From: Rhodamnia argentea
Taxonomy: Eukaryota; Streptophyta; Magnoliopsida; Myrtales; Myrtaceae
Direction: 5' to 3'
DNA: 64,000 nt
NCBI RefSeq assembly: GCF_020921035.1
Contig: NC_063157.1
Span: forward strand, 1,736,001-1,800,000
Shown here: positions 48,830 through 59,740 of the stretch, piece after piece
Numbering within the stretch: the stretch's first letter is position 1
How the letters are laid out: every line of letters begins with the position of its first letter
Notes under the pieces: model-generated
Told to the model about the DNA's origin: nothing
Database searches by the model: none
What the model saw: the letters and a program-made list of their open reading frames with translations, nothing else
Program-made: the position numbers and the translations under genes

Positions 48830-50546
48830 AGGATATATCCTCTGCATTGCACTTACACTACAATTATCGTGCACAGGCACGGAAGAGGGTCCCATCAGAT
48901 GGTATTAGGGGCCGTCTGATGAGATCACAGCCGTCCACCTGGGGACGTGATCTGATGATTCGGTGTGTTGTGAATGAGTGCCGTTCACGTTCAACCCGCC
49001 TTTTGGGACCCAATCATGTCTCGTGAGGCTTTAGGGGAATTACATTTGTATAGCTAAACAAAGGTACTATTTTTATCTTCAAAACTAGCGCATTTTTTCA
49101 CCAACCAAATTCTTAAACCTTTTTTTTTTTTACCAAAAAAAAATTCTTAAAATTTTTGAAAACAAATTCCTCAGTATTTAATCTAGTAGATCAAGTCGTC
49201 GAGTTTAAATTAAGAGTGAAATTGAGTTAAGGTACTCGCGAATAGTTTTAGCTCTGCTCGATATTTACTCGAGATCGACTCGTTTGATTTCGAGCTAAAC
49301 TTGAGGCTGATCTATTCGAATATCTCATCGGGTCGAGTTTGAGCTCGACAGTTCTCCACTTGATAGGTTGGCTTGCCTAATTGAGTTTCTATTGTTTTCT
49401 TAAGGAGAACCACTTAGATTTAGTCAAAATAGCCACAAATATCATCAAGAAAACATGACAAATTCACATTATTCAAGTCTTTAAAGACTTGGAGCTCAAG
49501 CACGAGCTCGAGTTCCTTGATACATTATTTATATCTTACTTATGCTCGAAACTAATATGTAAAAGGAAAATTATCAAAATAGTCCTAAGTATATTACAAT
49601 TGTGCCAATTTAGTCTTAATTATTTTTTTTGCTAATTGAATCCTAAAATTTTTGTAATTATGTCAACTCAGTCCATTTTTCCGGACTTAACCGACGAGAT
49701 AAATTTTTAGTAGCATTTATTATATTTTTAATTATTTTTAATAAAATTTTTCTGTCTTTTCTTTTCTTTTTAAGTTTTAGGGCCAGGCCCTCGCCCACTA
49801 TAAAACTGGGCATCTTTACTCTTGAGTTGTTGGGAGATGGATCTCTGGCCATTATGATTTATTAAATTTAAATGGAGAGACCATGAATGCTTGGATGGAT
49901 GAGATTAGACAAAAAAAAAAAAAAAAACATGACCGTCTGTTTTGCCGATTAACATTTGTGATTTTCAAGTTACTTACTGTTTTTTACGCCGACGTAGAAA
50001 TTTACCTTTTTGTTGTGGAAAACTTTTAAGCACGTAGAAAAGTTACTATTCACGTTTCTCACGTACAAAAGCAAGAATTCATATATTTTCATATATGAAC
50101 ATATGTCGTAGATGGTCCAACTATTTGTTATCCCACGGAATAAGTGGTTCCCAAGTATTTAAAAGCTTTGTTTTATGTAATACAATGCAATGTTGTCCGG
50201 TATAATTTCCACCATCATGGTCATATGCAACACAAAACAAGTCGATATCCGGAAAAAATGATATAATTTTACTTGATTTCTTACTTAGCAAGTAGGGACA
50301 GAACCCCGATCTTTTTTAACTGAGTAGGCGAATAAATAAAGGAAATGTAATCTACATATGTTAGAACGTTTCTATTAATCAAAACCAAACAAGGCTAATC
50401 AACTTTTCCTATCAAAAGATTTTCTTTATTGCATGAGATTCAAATGTCTAAATGATGAGAGTGTTTTAGATATACATCTAATCAATGCATTACCCCCCGT
50501 TCCTCTCGAGAGATTTATTGGTAGTGAATCACCATCGACCATGAGA
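48830..50546. other. Intergenic with degenerate repeats
   Basis: About 49180-49560 is rich in TCGAG/GAGCTCG words, a composition typical of a widespread plant repeat. About 49565-49700 carries one arm (aattatcaaaatagtcctaa, ccaatttagtcttaatt) of the same fold-back family found whole in the acid phosphatase intron at 50836-51108. A poly-A run lies at 49912-49927. No gene is supported. Confidence 0.45.
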
Positions 50547-53081
50547 TCAACTGATGTAATACAAGGGGTCGGGCAACTTGAAGGTCCGGTTGCCGAAATG
50601 GGTTCCTAGCACGTCGCTCCATTGGTCGCCGATGTTGCCGACGATTCTGTACCCGCTCTCTTCCACCTTCCTCCTCTCGTTTGATTTGTACGCCACCGCT
50701 GTTTTCCCAGAGTAAGTAGAACCCCTACAAAACCCGAATGACTGGTGAATGCGGTTCCGATATGAAACATACTTGTGAATGCCATAAGGCATGAGCTTGT
50801 ATGCTTTGCTTTGAGGAATGAGATGCTTTGGTAAAGGAAAAATTGTCCAAAAAGTCCTAAACCTATTATGCAATGACCAATTCAGTCATAAACATTTTAA
50901 TTACACTAATTTAATCCTAAACCTCTTAACGATTTTATCAATATAATCCGTTCCGCCAATCACCTAAATAATAGATTAAATTTTCAAAAGGTTTAAGACT
51001 AAATTGACATAATTAAAAGATTTAGAATTAAATTGATAAATCACCAAAGCGTTCGGGACTAAATTGGCCGCTATACAATTTATTTAAGACTTTTTGGATA
51101 ATTATCAGATGCTAAAACCTAATCAATCATGTTGAGTGTAGGTATCGAACGAAGATTTTTGTTAAGTTTCATCAGTTTTTTTCCGTTGCGTTTTGGGAGG
51201 ATAAGGATTTGCAAGGCGGCGCTTACTTCAGGATGAGCATCTCCCACTTGTGGTAACCGGCGTTCCTGAGATTGGTGGTGGTGATCTTCCTCTGGTCCTC
51301 GCTCCTTCCGGTGAGGAAGATGGGCTTGATCCCCAGCTTCAACAGTTCCCGGTACAGCTTCAGCGTCTCCGGCAGAGCCGGCGCCTCGCCGGTCATGACC
51401 CACTCGTCGAACTGCGTTGAATTGTAGGGCTCCACTCTGCATTAAAAACGAAACGCAGCAGCCCACCAAACAACATGATCAACTATGTCAGGCTGGGAAG
51501 GGCAAAACCCTAGAAATGGAACAAGATTCTGCTTTGAAATTCCTTTACGTCCAGTCGTGTCACGAACAGCGAAAGCTGTCTGTCTTTACTCAGTCGCGTG
51601 GCCCCCGTGAAATCAAGTGGGCAATGGCGAGGACGGATCCGGGTCCCCTTGCAATGGTAAGAGTGACATGGATCAAATCCAGCCGTCTATGGACAGCTCG
51701 ATTTGATTCATATTACATTTTCAAAATTTTTAAAAATTTTCATTCAAATTTTTTTTCCTCTTTTTAAGAGGTTATATAGATTAAATCAAGTTGTCCATTT
51801 TGATTTGGATGACTTGATTTGACCAATGTCATCCTTAATATTGAATTGATAATGCTAGAAGATCCATTTCCGGCTAGGACAGCCCGGTTCACAGCTTTAG
51901 TCCGACAAGATCAAGCGAAGATCTAATAATCTTGGACGCTGAGCATTATCCACCGACAGAGAAAAACACTTTATCCCATGATTCCAGACGCATCATAGCC
52001 GCGTGCATGCATGTCCTAGCCATCGTCGATCTCCGTTCAAATGAAATCTCCAGCGTAAGTTTCGAGACACATATGCCCTAAGTGAAGACGATAACGGTTT
52101 CTATACTCTTATTTAATTCTTTAATTTGTGGCTGCGACCCGTGACATTACAGACAAACTAGAGAGTAATAGTATATGTATTTTGCCCTTCCACGTTGATT
52201 TTCGAAGATCGCAAGAAAGGACACGACTTTTGGCAACTTCTCCTGTCTGGACCTATTAATCATGTTGCGTTTATTTTATTTGGCATCTTGAAGCTATTAA
52301 CAATGTGGACTGTGAGCAACCGACAAAACCCGCATTATTATTTTTGCGGATAGAGAGAAAAGATCCTTCCTTTTGAAACTCTATACGAAGTAAATTCAGA
52401 TAGGCTAATTGTCGTTAAGATGGTAATTACAGGGTGGATTTTAGTTTTTACCGCCTTTCGACGGCCAAAAAACCGCGGATCCGACCAACCAGACACGACA
52501 CCGTCGAAGAAATTTTCTTTTTGGTTGAAATCTTCGAAGAAATTTTATTCAACCACTCGTTTCCAATTTCGAGGAAAAAAAACTAAACACGTGCTTTGGT
52601 TTTTAACACGACTTGTTAAATCGCTATCTTTTCCATTCTGGACTGTTGTTGAAATGAAAGAAAACAAAAGCTTAAATGCGTTTGTGACGTACCCGAACCC
52701 ATGCTTCGCGTAATAAGGGAGGTTGGAGAGGGAGGTCTCGTCGATGTCGAGCACCCACACGTCCTTGCCGTCTCCGGCGAGCTTCAGGCTCGTCGCGTAG
52801 AGCACGGCCTCGCGCGCCACCACCTCCGAGTCCTCCCTGTACTGATGCCCCAGCATGTAGTGACCCACGTAGCCTTCGCACTCCCGCGGGACCGTGCTCC
52901 AGCTCTTGATGTTGTTAGTCTCCACGCCCAACCTCCAGCTCAGGCAGGACACGCCGCGCAAGAGCTCGCCGGCGGAGCCTGACCGTGGCCGGAGGGGGTG
53001 GATTTCGTGGGGGATTCCGGCGAGCGAGCCTTGGACTGTGGCCAGAAAGATAAGGAGTGCCCCCATTCTTCTTTTTTCCAT
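50547..53081 (-). CDS. HAD-class (IIIB) secreted acid phosphatase / VSP-like, copy 1
   Basis: Three exons (52693-53081, 51227-51436, 50547-50724) give 258 aa. A basic start and hydrophobic stretch (GALLIFLATVQGSLAG) form a signal peptide. Haloacid-dehalogenase motifs are complete: DIDET (Asp112 nucleophile, Asp114 acid/base), LTGRSED in the second exon, a lysine in GKTAVAYKS, and GDQWSD near the end. Class signatures CLSWRLGVETNNI and CEGYVGHYMLGHQY are present. It should hydrolyse phosphomonoesters in the vacuole, wall or apoplast. Related vegetative storage proteins double as nitrogen stores. Introns are swollen relative to copy 2 (1256 and 502 bp against 77 and 101) by MITE insertions. The Met at 53066 is an alternative start. 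Confidence 0.93.
50836..51108. mobile_element. Fold-back MITE inside acid phosphatase intron 2
   Basis: The left end attgtccaaaaagtcctaaa and the right end ttaagactttttggataatt are inverse complements. Inner words (caattcagtc / gactaaattg) also pair. The word agatgct occurs on both sides (50821-50827 and 51107-51113), a possible target duplication. No coding capacity. Confidence 0.75.
51656..51838. mobile_element. MITE inside acid phosphatase intron 1
   Basis: The left arm gagtgacatggatcaaatcc and the right arm gatttgaccaatgtcatcc are imperfect inverted repeats enclosing an AT-rich centre (about 183 bp). A further inner pair, agctcgatttgattc and attaaatcaagttg, supports a hairpin. Ends are approximate. 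Confidence 0.65.
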
Positions 53082-53649
53082 GTTTTTGCCGAGAGAGAGA
53101 GAGAGAGAGGTATAATGCATATAGAATATGGTGCACATGCTGTTGCTTGTAAATAAGAACGAGGTAGGATAGAACGTGACAACGAAAGGAAAAAAAAAGG
53201 CTCTACATCACCACCGTCTGTGAGATTAACTTAGAATTATTTGTCAATAACTTCATGCTATCTGTCTGACAAAATTGCTGGCAGATGCCTAGGATTCTCT
53301 CCTCCAAAAACGCGCGCGCGCGTACGCACGCAATTATATTTGTTAGGGGAACTTTTTTAAATTATTGTGTGATGCTCACTCTTCAACAACAATAATCTTT
53401 TGCCACGATTTATGATTGATTAGTCTATGGTATGCCTAAAATACAATGAACCTTAGAATGACCAACCGGCTTCATATCAAGTTTAGTAGGGCAATAATAT
53501 GAACCACCGGAGACACTTTCGCTCACAATCACCGAAACAAAATAATTTTTGCGTTCTATTTGTAAGCAAAATGTGTCGAAACTATAGTTTTTCATAATTT
53601 GACTTGTTAATTAACATGGTTCTGATAATAATAAAAAGCATTGGGTAGT

Positions 53650-54475
53650 CAATCATTTCAATAGCTAATGTACCCATGGCGTCGCCTTGGCATCGTCTGT
53701 GGACATCTAATATTTCTCCTAATTCCCGTTGATGAAAAGGGACTAGGGAAAGCTTGAATCTAATTTGTACAATGATCAACGGAAGCGCAACTAAAATGGA
53801 GCTAAGGTCCAACTCTAGGGAGAAGATGTAGAGGGGAAATTCCATTCTACCAATTCTACCACTCAGTCAATTCTGTTATACTTGATCCTTATTTTATGGC
53901 CATGTGTTTTCCATCTAAATAGAGAGAAGCCTTTCTACTGTTATTCAAATCCGATTTTCATTTCTTTCGGTTTCAAAAGTTGTTTTTATTTCTTTCGTTC
54001 CCACTCCAATTATTACGGGAAAACCGTTTAGTCGACAAAAAAAAAAAAAAATCGATATTGGAGGTGCTTAAGTACCTTCCTAATTCTTGGCTTCATCCAT
54101 CATCTTAAAATGATTCTTTTGTTATAGATTATAAAATAGTTCCCAGGAATCGATTACAAACTAACATATGAAGCTTTAAAGAGGCGGTCTTCTTGATTAA
54201 CTCTAATTGTTCTGTAATCAACCAAATTATTCATCCACCGATGATCGATCGCGTTGAAGTATTCCAAATCTCATGTCTACGGTGTCTGTATGTCATTTAT
54301 TTACACGTGGTCTCATTCATCTATCAGTTTAAGCTTTTGAATGAGACTTTTAAACACATTATCAAATTCATTTCTGTCTGGTTTATTTCAAATGTGCGGT
54401 TCCTGTTCGTCAAATTTTACTTTGTGTGTGGGGACTCTCCCTTGACATTATTTCGTGGAAACATGTATACTTGTT
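53650..54475. repeat. Duplicated flank block (partner about 61985-62755)
   Basis: Long near-identical stretches (gacatctaatatttctccta, cttgaatctaatttgtacaa, gttgaagtattccaaatc) occur in the same order and orientation in both places, upstream of acid phosphatase copy 1 and of the 5' stub of a third copy. This supports a tandem duplication that carried gene plus upstream DNA. Confidence 0.85.
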
Positions 54476-55411
54476 GCGCGTTTAAAATCCTGCGATTAAG
54501 CCCAAATGGGTTCTTGGGCCCTGGCCCAAATAAGGTTGGGGACCAAAAGGATTATTCACGTGAGAATCTTTTATCGAACTTAATCCATTCGTTTTCCAAT
54601 AAAGAGTTCCGGGTCGGTTTTGGACAGAGAGTGTCAAATGCGAAAGATATTTATATTGAGACGAAAGGCGTGATACAAACTCTTGGCAACCCGTCAACCT
54701 ACTTGTTTGACAATGGGACAAACTTCGACGCACTAGGATTCAAGGTATGACTTTGGAATTTAATCGACGAGGTCGAACCAGATTTTAGGACACAATACCG
54801 GAATCTAATTGACGACACTGGATGGTGGATGTAGGACACAATACCGAAATTTAATCGACAATATTGGACAGGATGAGTGATGAGTACAACACTGGAATTG
54901 AATCGACGATGTTGGACTTAATGAGCGGACGCCGGAATTTAATCGACGACACCCAACTCTGGGTATGACCCTCACCGGAATTGAATCGACGATGGGAATC
55001 TGAAAGCTGCAGCTAGACTAGAAACTAGGTAAAAGAGTAAAAACTTGTTTGTTGAGTTGTTCGGGGGCCTCTCCCGTTGAATGACTTGCGATTTTTATAG
55101 AGAGCTTCTTGGTAACTGCCGCCGATCCTCCACTCCCGCACGTTCTTCCATTCTTCGACGGTTTTCATTGACGGTTTCTAGTTTTGCGCGCCACTTTCTC
55201 TTCCACCTTTTGGGATTACCGCCCTTTTGCGTAATCGCTTTGGTCATGGTTTCTTCGCGCGTCTTTTCCTTCTGCTTTTTGGGAACCGCCACCTCTGACA
55301 CGTGGCATCCTCTCGATTCACCAGAACCTAATTCCAGTATGCTTAGTTGTAGATAATCATACCTTCCTCACGTACCTGTCACGTGACACCTTAGGTAATT
55401 TTTAGGTGTCA
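54473..55411. mobile_element. Possible solo LTR (fossil)
   Basis: The block starts TGTTGCGCG, ends TGTCAACA and interrupts the duplicated flank exactly, since homology to about 62755 stops at its left end. It contains a TATA-like gatttttatagagag at about 55091-55105. I could not see matching target duplications, so the assignment to an old solo LTR is tentative. Confidence 0.4.
54754..54992. repeat. Degenerate tandem repeat, six units of about 45 bp
   Basis: The core cggaatttaatcgacga or close variants recurs at about 54754, 54798, 54844, 54893, 54933 and 54976. Spacer sequences between cores are partly conserved (gacacaatac). It lies within the LTR-like block at 54473-55411. Confidence 0.85.
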
Positions 55412-56815
55412 ACAATTTTGAATATGCTTTAATTTCTTACAAAATAGACATATGCATTGTCACTGTTAATGAACACGAAAAAAAATTCAATTTTGAATAT
55501 GCTTTAAGTTCTTTTCAAATTTAAGTATAATCTAGCTTTAAAAAAAAAAGTAAGAAAGATCGGAAATCCTGCCAAGTCCCATGTGATTGTCATTGCTTGG
55601 AGTCAATTTCAATAAATCAGATTTAGTGGAAAGAATTGGTCAAAAAGTACTGTTCAACCAAATTATTGCATTTATTCTCATTTTTTTCGTCAGAATTGCC
55701 ATTATTTTTAATTTCTTTGGTCAGATAATTGTCTTTATGTTATAGGTCTATGATTGCTTGGCGGACGAAGAATGGATGCCCCATGTGCCATAGCTGGAAA
55801 TGTGAATCTTTGACGAGATCCGATGTAGATGATAATTATATACTGTAAATTGGAGGTTAATGCATAGTTGCAAAATCGTGCTTGCTTAAGGGTCTATTTT
55901 TATTTTACAAATTAGAGAAAAAAACGATATTACGGAGGAAGGGAGGGAAGCTATAGTGTTCCCGTCTAGAGTATGCCATAATTACTCTGTTTTTACGGTA
56001 TTTTAATACTAAAATTGAATAGTTTGACTAAAAGATGAAAAAAGGGAATATGCTGTCTCTAATCTACGATGCTTTTCCAATAATTAATTGTGTACAATGC
56101 AGCCCACGTGACAATAATGGTGTTCTCCCACCAAAAAAAAGAATTATGGTGTTCAGAATTAAGCTCATGAAACATGCACGAGGTAAATTTATTTGCCTCG
56201 TTTTGCTACGGTCCAAAAAACAAATGCAAGTCCCCGTTAAGTTGAAAAGGATATGGGTTAATTTTTTTATTCAACTTATAGAGAAAAGTACTTTACATAT
56301 ATATACATTTAAATAGTATCTCTTGATTGAGATTGCCCAACCTAATTTCTGACTTCAATGATCATCTTAAATGAATCCTATGGTAGGATTTGGTGCACAA
56401 TCAATTCGAAGTAAAACGTAAAGTGAGAAAAAGAAATTGAGACACAAGATTTTATCCTGGTTTATATTTAAACTAGAGTTACATCCGAGAGATGATTCCA
56501 CTATAATTTATGAGCGGGACCCACGTGCTTTTCTGTCGTTGGGGAGTATGAACCACACCTCAACACCCTTTTTATTAATTTTATTAAATGGTTCACAAGA
56601 ATCGATTAGAGACTAACATGTGAAGCCGAAAAAGACGCGGTCATCTCAATTAACTTGAGCTGTTCTTCAATCAACCAAATTATTCATATACCGATGGTCG
56701 ATCGTGTTGAAGTATCCCAAGTCGTACGTTTATGGCAGTTGTATGCTATTTATTTACATGTGATCTCCATTTATATATATGTTTAAGCTTTTGAATTAAA
56801 ATTTTTAACATATCC

Positions 56816-57795
56816 GGGAAAATTCCAAATAAAGGTTCGAAGTGCTCTGATTTTTTCAAATAAGAGTCCGAAGGGGACTTGTTTTAAATAAGGACATGAA
56901 ATGCCCTTTTTGTTTCAAAGAAGGGCCTAGCCGAATGGCATTTTCATCTTTTACTGTTTTATTTTTTTCCCTTTCTTTCCTCTTTTCTTTTTCCATTTTT
57001 CTCTATCTTTTTCTTTTCCCTTTTTCTTTCCCCTTCCCCGCCCAATGCCGACCTCGCTCGAGGAACGCCGGCGAGGCAACCCTCGCCCTACGTTGGCCTT
57101 GGGGTGAGGGCCGCCTTGCCGAATCGGGTGAGCAGAGCCTTCATCTGCGGGGTTGCCTCGCCTACTATTACCATTGATCATCGTTTCATGAACATAATGG
57201 CTTGAATCGGTTGCATTGGTGATTCCTCTAATCCATGTTCCTGTCGTTTTAAGGACCCGGCGTTGACATTTAGAATCGGATTTGCTTGTAAAACTTTTTG
57301 GTATCACTATATCTCCATATCATTTTTTTAGGGGATGTCCTCTCTGGAAATCAGCCCGATCGGCTCGATGAATCCGTCCATCCGGGGATCTTGCGGGAGT
57401 GGCTCGGTGTTCCCCGGTGGAACTCCCGAGAATTTGCGCTCCTTCATTCTAGCGTTTGTCATGCTTCCACTAGTCTTGCTGCGCCGTGTTGGTGAGTATT
57501 TGTAGGCCATCTTTCTTTTTAACTCTCCTGCAGTCATGGGAGCGAGACGGTTGTGGCGAGGAAAGCCCTCGCCTAGGCTGGCGAGGCCGGTGTCGAGCGA
57601 GGGTTGCCTTGCTAGATCCGGTGGAGCAACCCTCACCCTATGTTGGGAGGCTGGCGTTGGCTAGGGAAGGGAAAGAAAAAGGAAAAAAAAAAAAAGGGAA
57701 AAAGAAAAGAAAAGAAAAGGAGGAAAGAAAGGAAAACAAACCAAAAAGAAAAGGAAAAAAAATGGTAAAAGATAAAAATGCCCTTCGCTAGGCCG
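56816..57795. repeat. Large fold-back element with GC-rich arms and unrelated centre
   Basis: The left arm contains ggcctagccgaatggcattt, a pyrimidine tract and then gaggcaaccctcgccctacg. The right arm contains the complements gagcaaccctcaccctatgt-like DNA in inverted order, a purine tract and aaaatgcccttcgctaggcc. The element interrupts the flank block that resumes at gttcgtgaaattctac. The centre (about 57175-57530) is not repeat-like and has an open frame on the + strand, so it may be captured DNA. The left end extends beyond the right arm. Confidence 0.6.
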
Positions 57796-58675
57796 TTCGT
57801 GAAATTCTACTTTGTGTGTGGGGCCTCCTCCCACAACATTATTTCTTGGAAACACGTATACCGCAAATATGAAAGGACTCTAATGTGCTCCGCCGTTGGA
57901 TCAAATGAAATCTCGTTTGCCTCATCCAAAACGCAGCTAATATTTGGATCAGAATAGACCTGTCTAAAGCTCCTTTAAGCATAATAAATGGTCGACATTG
58001 CTGGATAAGAATGGACCAACCAACGAACAGATATTTTTATTTTGGAATTTGATGTACATTTGAGTCCTCGTTTGAGTAATTGACCTAATGTTTTGCAATC
58101 GATGGACTTGGAGATTTATGTAGACATTCCATAAATCTTTTGTCTCACCAACGAATGACTAATGCTGACATCTCTTGTCCATATATCCAACGATATTTAT
58201 CGACTTCGCTTTGCCGCTTGAGCAGTGAATATACGATAATTCTTTACTCAATTAAGGCGTGGGTTTCAATAATCTTATTCGTAAGACACTCTCAAGATTA
58301 TGAAGCTTGGAGGTTAGTCGAGCATTCGACGAGTCTAAGATATCCCATCATTAGAAAAGATTAAAAACAAAAAGAAGTTTCATGTGCCTCAATTCTACCT
58401 ATCCAAACCAATCGAATTCCACGAATGTCAAACGAGTCTCAGCACGTAAAAAGGAAAGAAAGAGAGAACAGTGGCACAATTATTGCATATCCAATAGGAC
58501 ATAGGTAAAGACAAGACGTTAAAGACAAGGAAAAAAAAGTAGGACATACATAAAGACAAGACGTTAAGCATTACAAGGGAATCTGTCTTTTAAGTTCTTA
58601 TTTTTTGTGTTTGCCGACGAAAAGGGCCCTTGCGTCAATCGAAAAGCTGGAATGGTCTGGAAAGTGATTCTAGGT

Positions 58676-59648
58676 TCAGGCGACGTAGAACATAGGATTC
58701 GGGACTTTGAATGTGCGGTTCCCGACGTGAGTCCCCAGCAGATCGCTCCACTGGTCGCCCATGTTCCCCAGGATTCTGTAGCCCGCCTCTTCGAGCTCCT
58801 TCCTCTCCTTCGACTTGTACACCATTGCTGTCGTCCCAGATTCTGACGTTTGCCTGCATCGAGATGAACGTTTTTGCTGTTTAGTTTTGGGTCGGAAGGG
58901 AGTGAATGGAAAGATCGTCGGGGGAGGTGGAGGATGAGGGTGGTGCTTGCTTACTTGAGGATGAGCTTCTCCCAAGTATGGTAGCCCACCTTCTTCATGT
59001 TGTAGACGGTGATGAACCTCAAGCTCTCGGACCTGCCGGAGATGAACACGATCTTGAACCCTAGTTTCAGCAGCCTCTTGTACAGATCCAGTATCGCTGG
59101 CACCGCCGGTGCTTTGCCCTCCAGTTGCCATTCCTTGAACGTCGTCTCGTTGAACTCCTTTGCCCTGTATCGTCGAACATCGCAAAAAAAGACTAGCTGT
59201 TTTCATTTAGATCGTAACACTAGCTGTTTTTATTAAGTTACCCGAATGCATTGTCGGGGCGGGCATAGTAAGGGAGATTGGACAGGGAGGTGTCGCCGAT
59301 GTCGAAGATCCACACGTCCTTCCCGTCCTTCTTGAGTGTCAGCCCCTTGGCGTAGTCGTACGCTGCCCACGCCGCGGCGTTGCAGTCCTTGCGGTACTGG
59401 TGGCCGAGCATGTAGTGCCCGACATAGCCCTCGCAGGACGAGGGGACCAGGTCCCAGTCCCGGATGTTGTCGGTCTCCACCGCCAGCCGCCAGCTCAGGC
59501 AGGAGACGCCCGGGATGCGGTGGCTGCCGGAGCCAGCTTGTGTCCGGAGGGGGTGGTTTCGGTCAGGCATTTGGCCGGCATAGGTCAACGATGTCGGAAT
59601 TGTGATGGCGAGGATGAGGAGGATGAGGCTTAGGGGCTTCATTGTCAT
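58676..59648 (-). CDS. VSP/acid phosphatase-like HAD protein, copy 2, altered catalytic motif
   Basis: Three exons (59242-59648, 58955-59164, 58676-58853) join in phase to 264 aa with a clear signal peptide (LSLILLILAITIPTSLTYA). The exon borders match copy 1 exactly. Family blocks CLSWRLAVETDNI, CEGYVGHYMLGHQY, ISGRSES and NMGDQWSDLLGTHVGNRTFK are kept. However, the first HAD motif reads FDIGDTSLSN (Asp116, Gly118), whereas copy 1 has LDIDETSLSN. The second aspartate, the general acid/base, is therefore replaced by glycine, predicting loss or strong reduction of phosphatase activity, as in soybean vegetative storage proteins, which lost a different catalytic aspartate. The reading frame is otherwise intact. 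It is likely a secreted or vacuolar storage-type protein. Confidence 0.92.
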
Positions 59649-59705
59649 CTAACTTTAATCTCGCAGCTGAATTATTAGACAAAAAGGGCTCTTACCAGTG
59701 ACTTT

Positions 59706-59740
59706 GCATGCATGCACGAATTCGTGGTCCTCTATATAGG
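59706..59740 (-). promoter_or_regulatory. TATA box and RY motif upstream of acid phosphatase copy 2
   Basis: CTATATAG at 59732-59739 on the minus strand lies about 85 bp upstream of the start codon. A palindromic RY element, GCATGCATGC (about 59706-59715), lies between it and the gene, inside the probable leader. RY elements bind B3-domain factors in seed-type promoters; relevance here is inference. Confidence 0.5.

Larger units (their letters stand above)
53082..58675. other. Intergenic between acid phosphatases: duplicated flank blocks and insertions
   Basis: From about 53650 to 54475 the DNA is collinear with about 61985-62755. Parts of 56370-56815 and 57795-58360 are collinear with 62400-63200. 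Insertions break this collinearity: an LTR-like block at 54473-55411 and a GC-armed fold-back at 56816-57795. No gene is supported here. Confidence 0.55.

Noticed and set aside
54754-54992. CRISPR-like regular repeats
   Set aside because: Cores are degenerate, the intervening DNA is itself partly repeated, and this is a plant nuclear window; a minisatellite is the simpler reading.
59336-59633. GC-rich + strand ORFs over acid phosphatase exon 1
   Set aside because: Antisense shadows of a GC-rich exon; no family resemblance.
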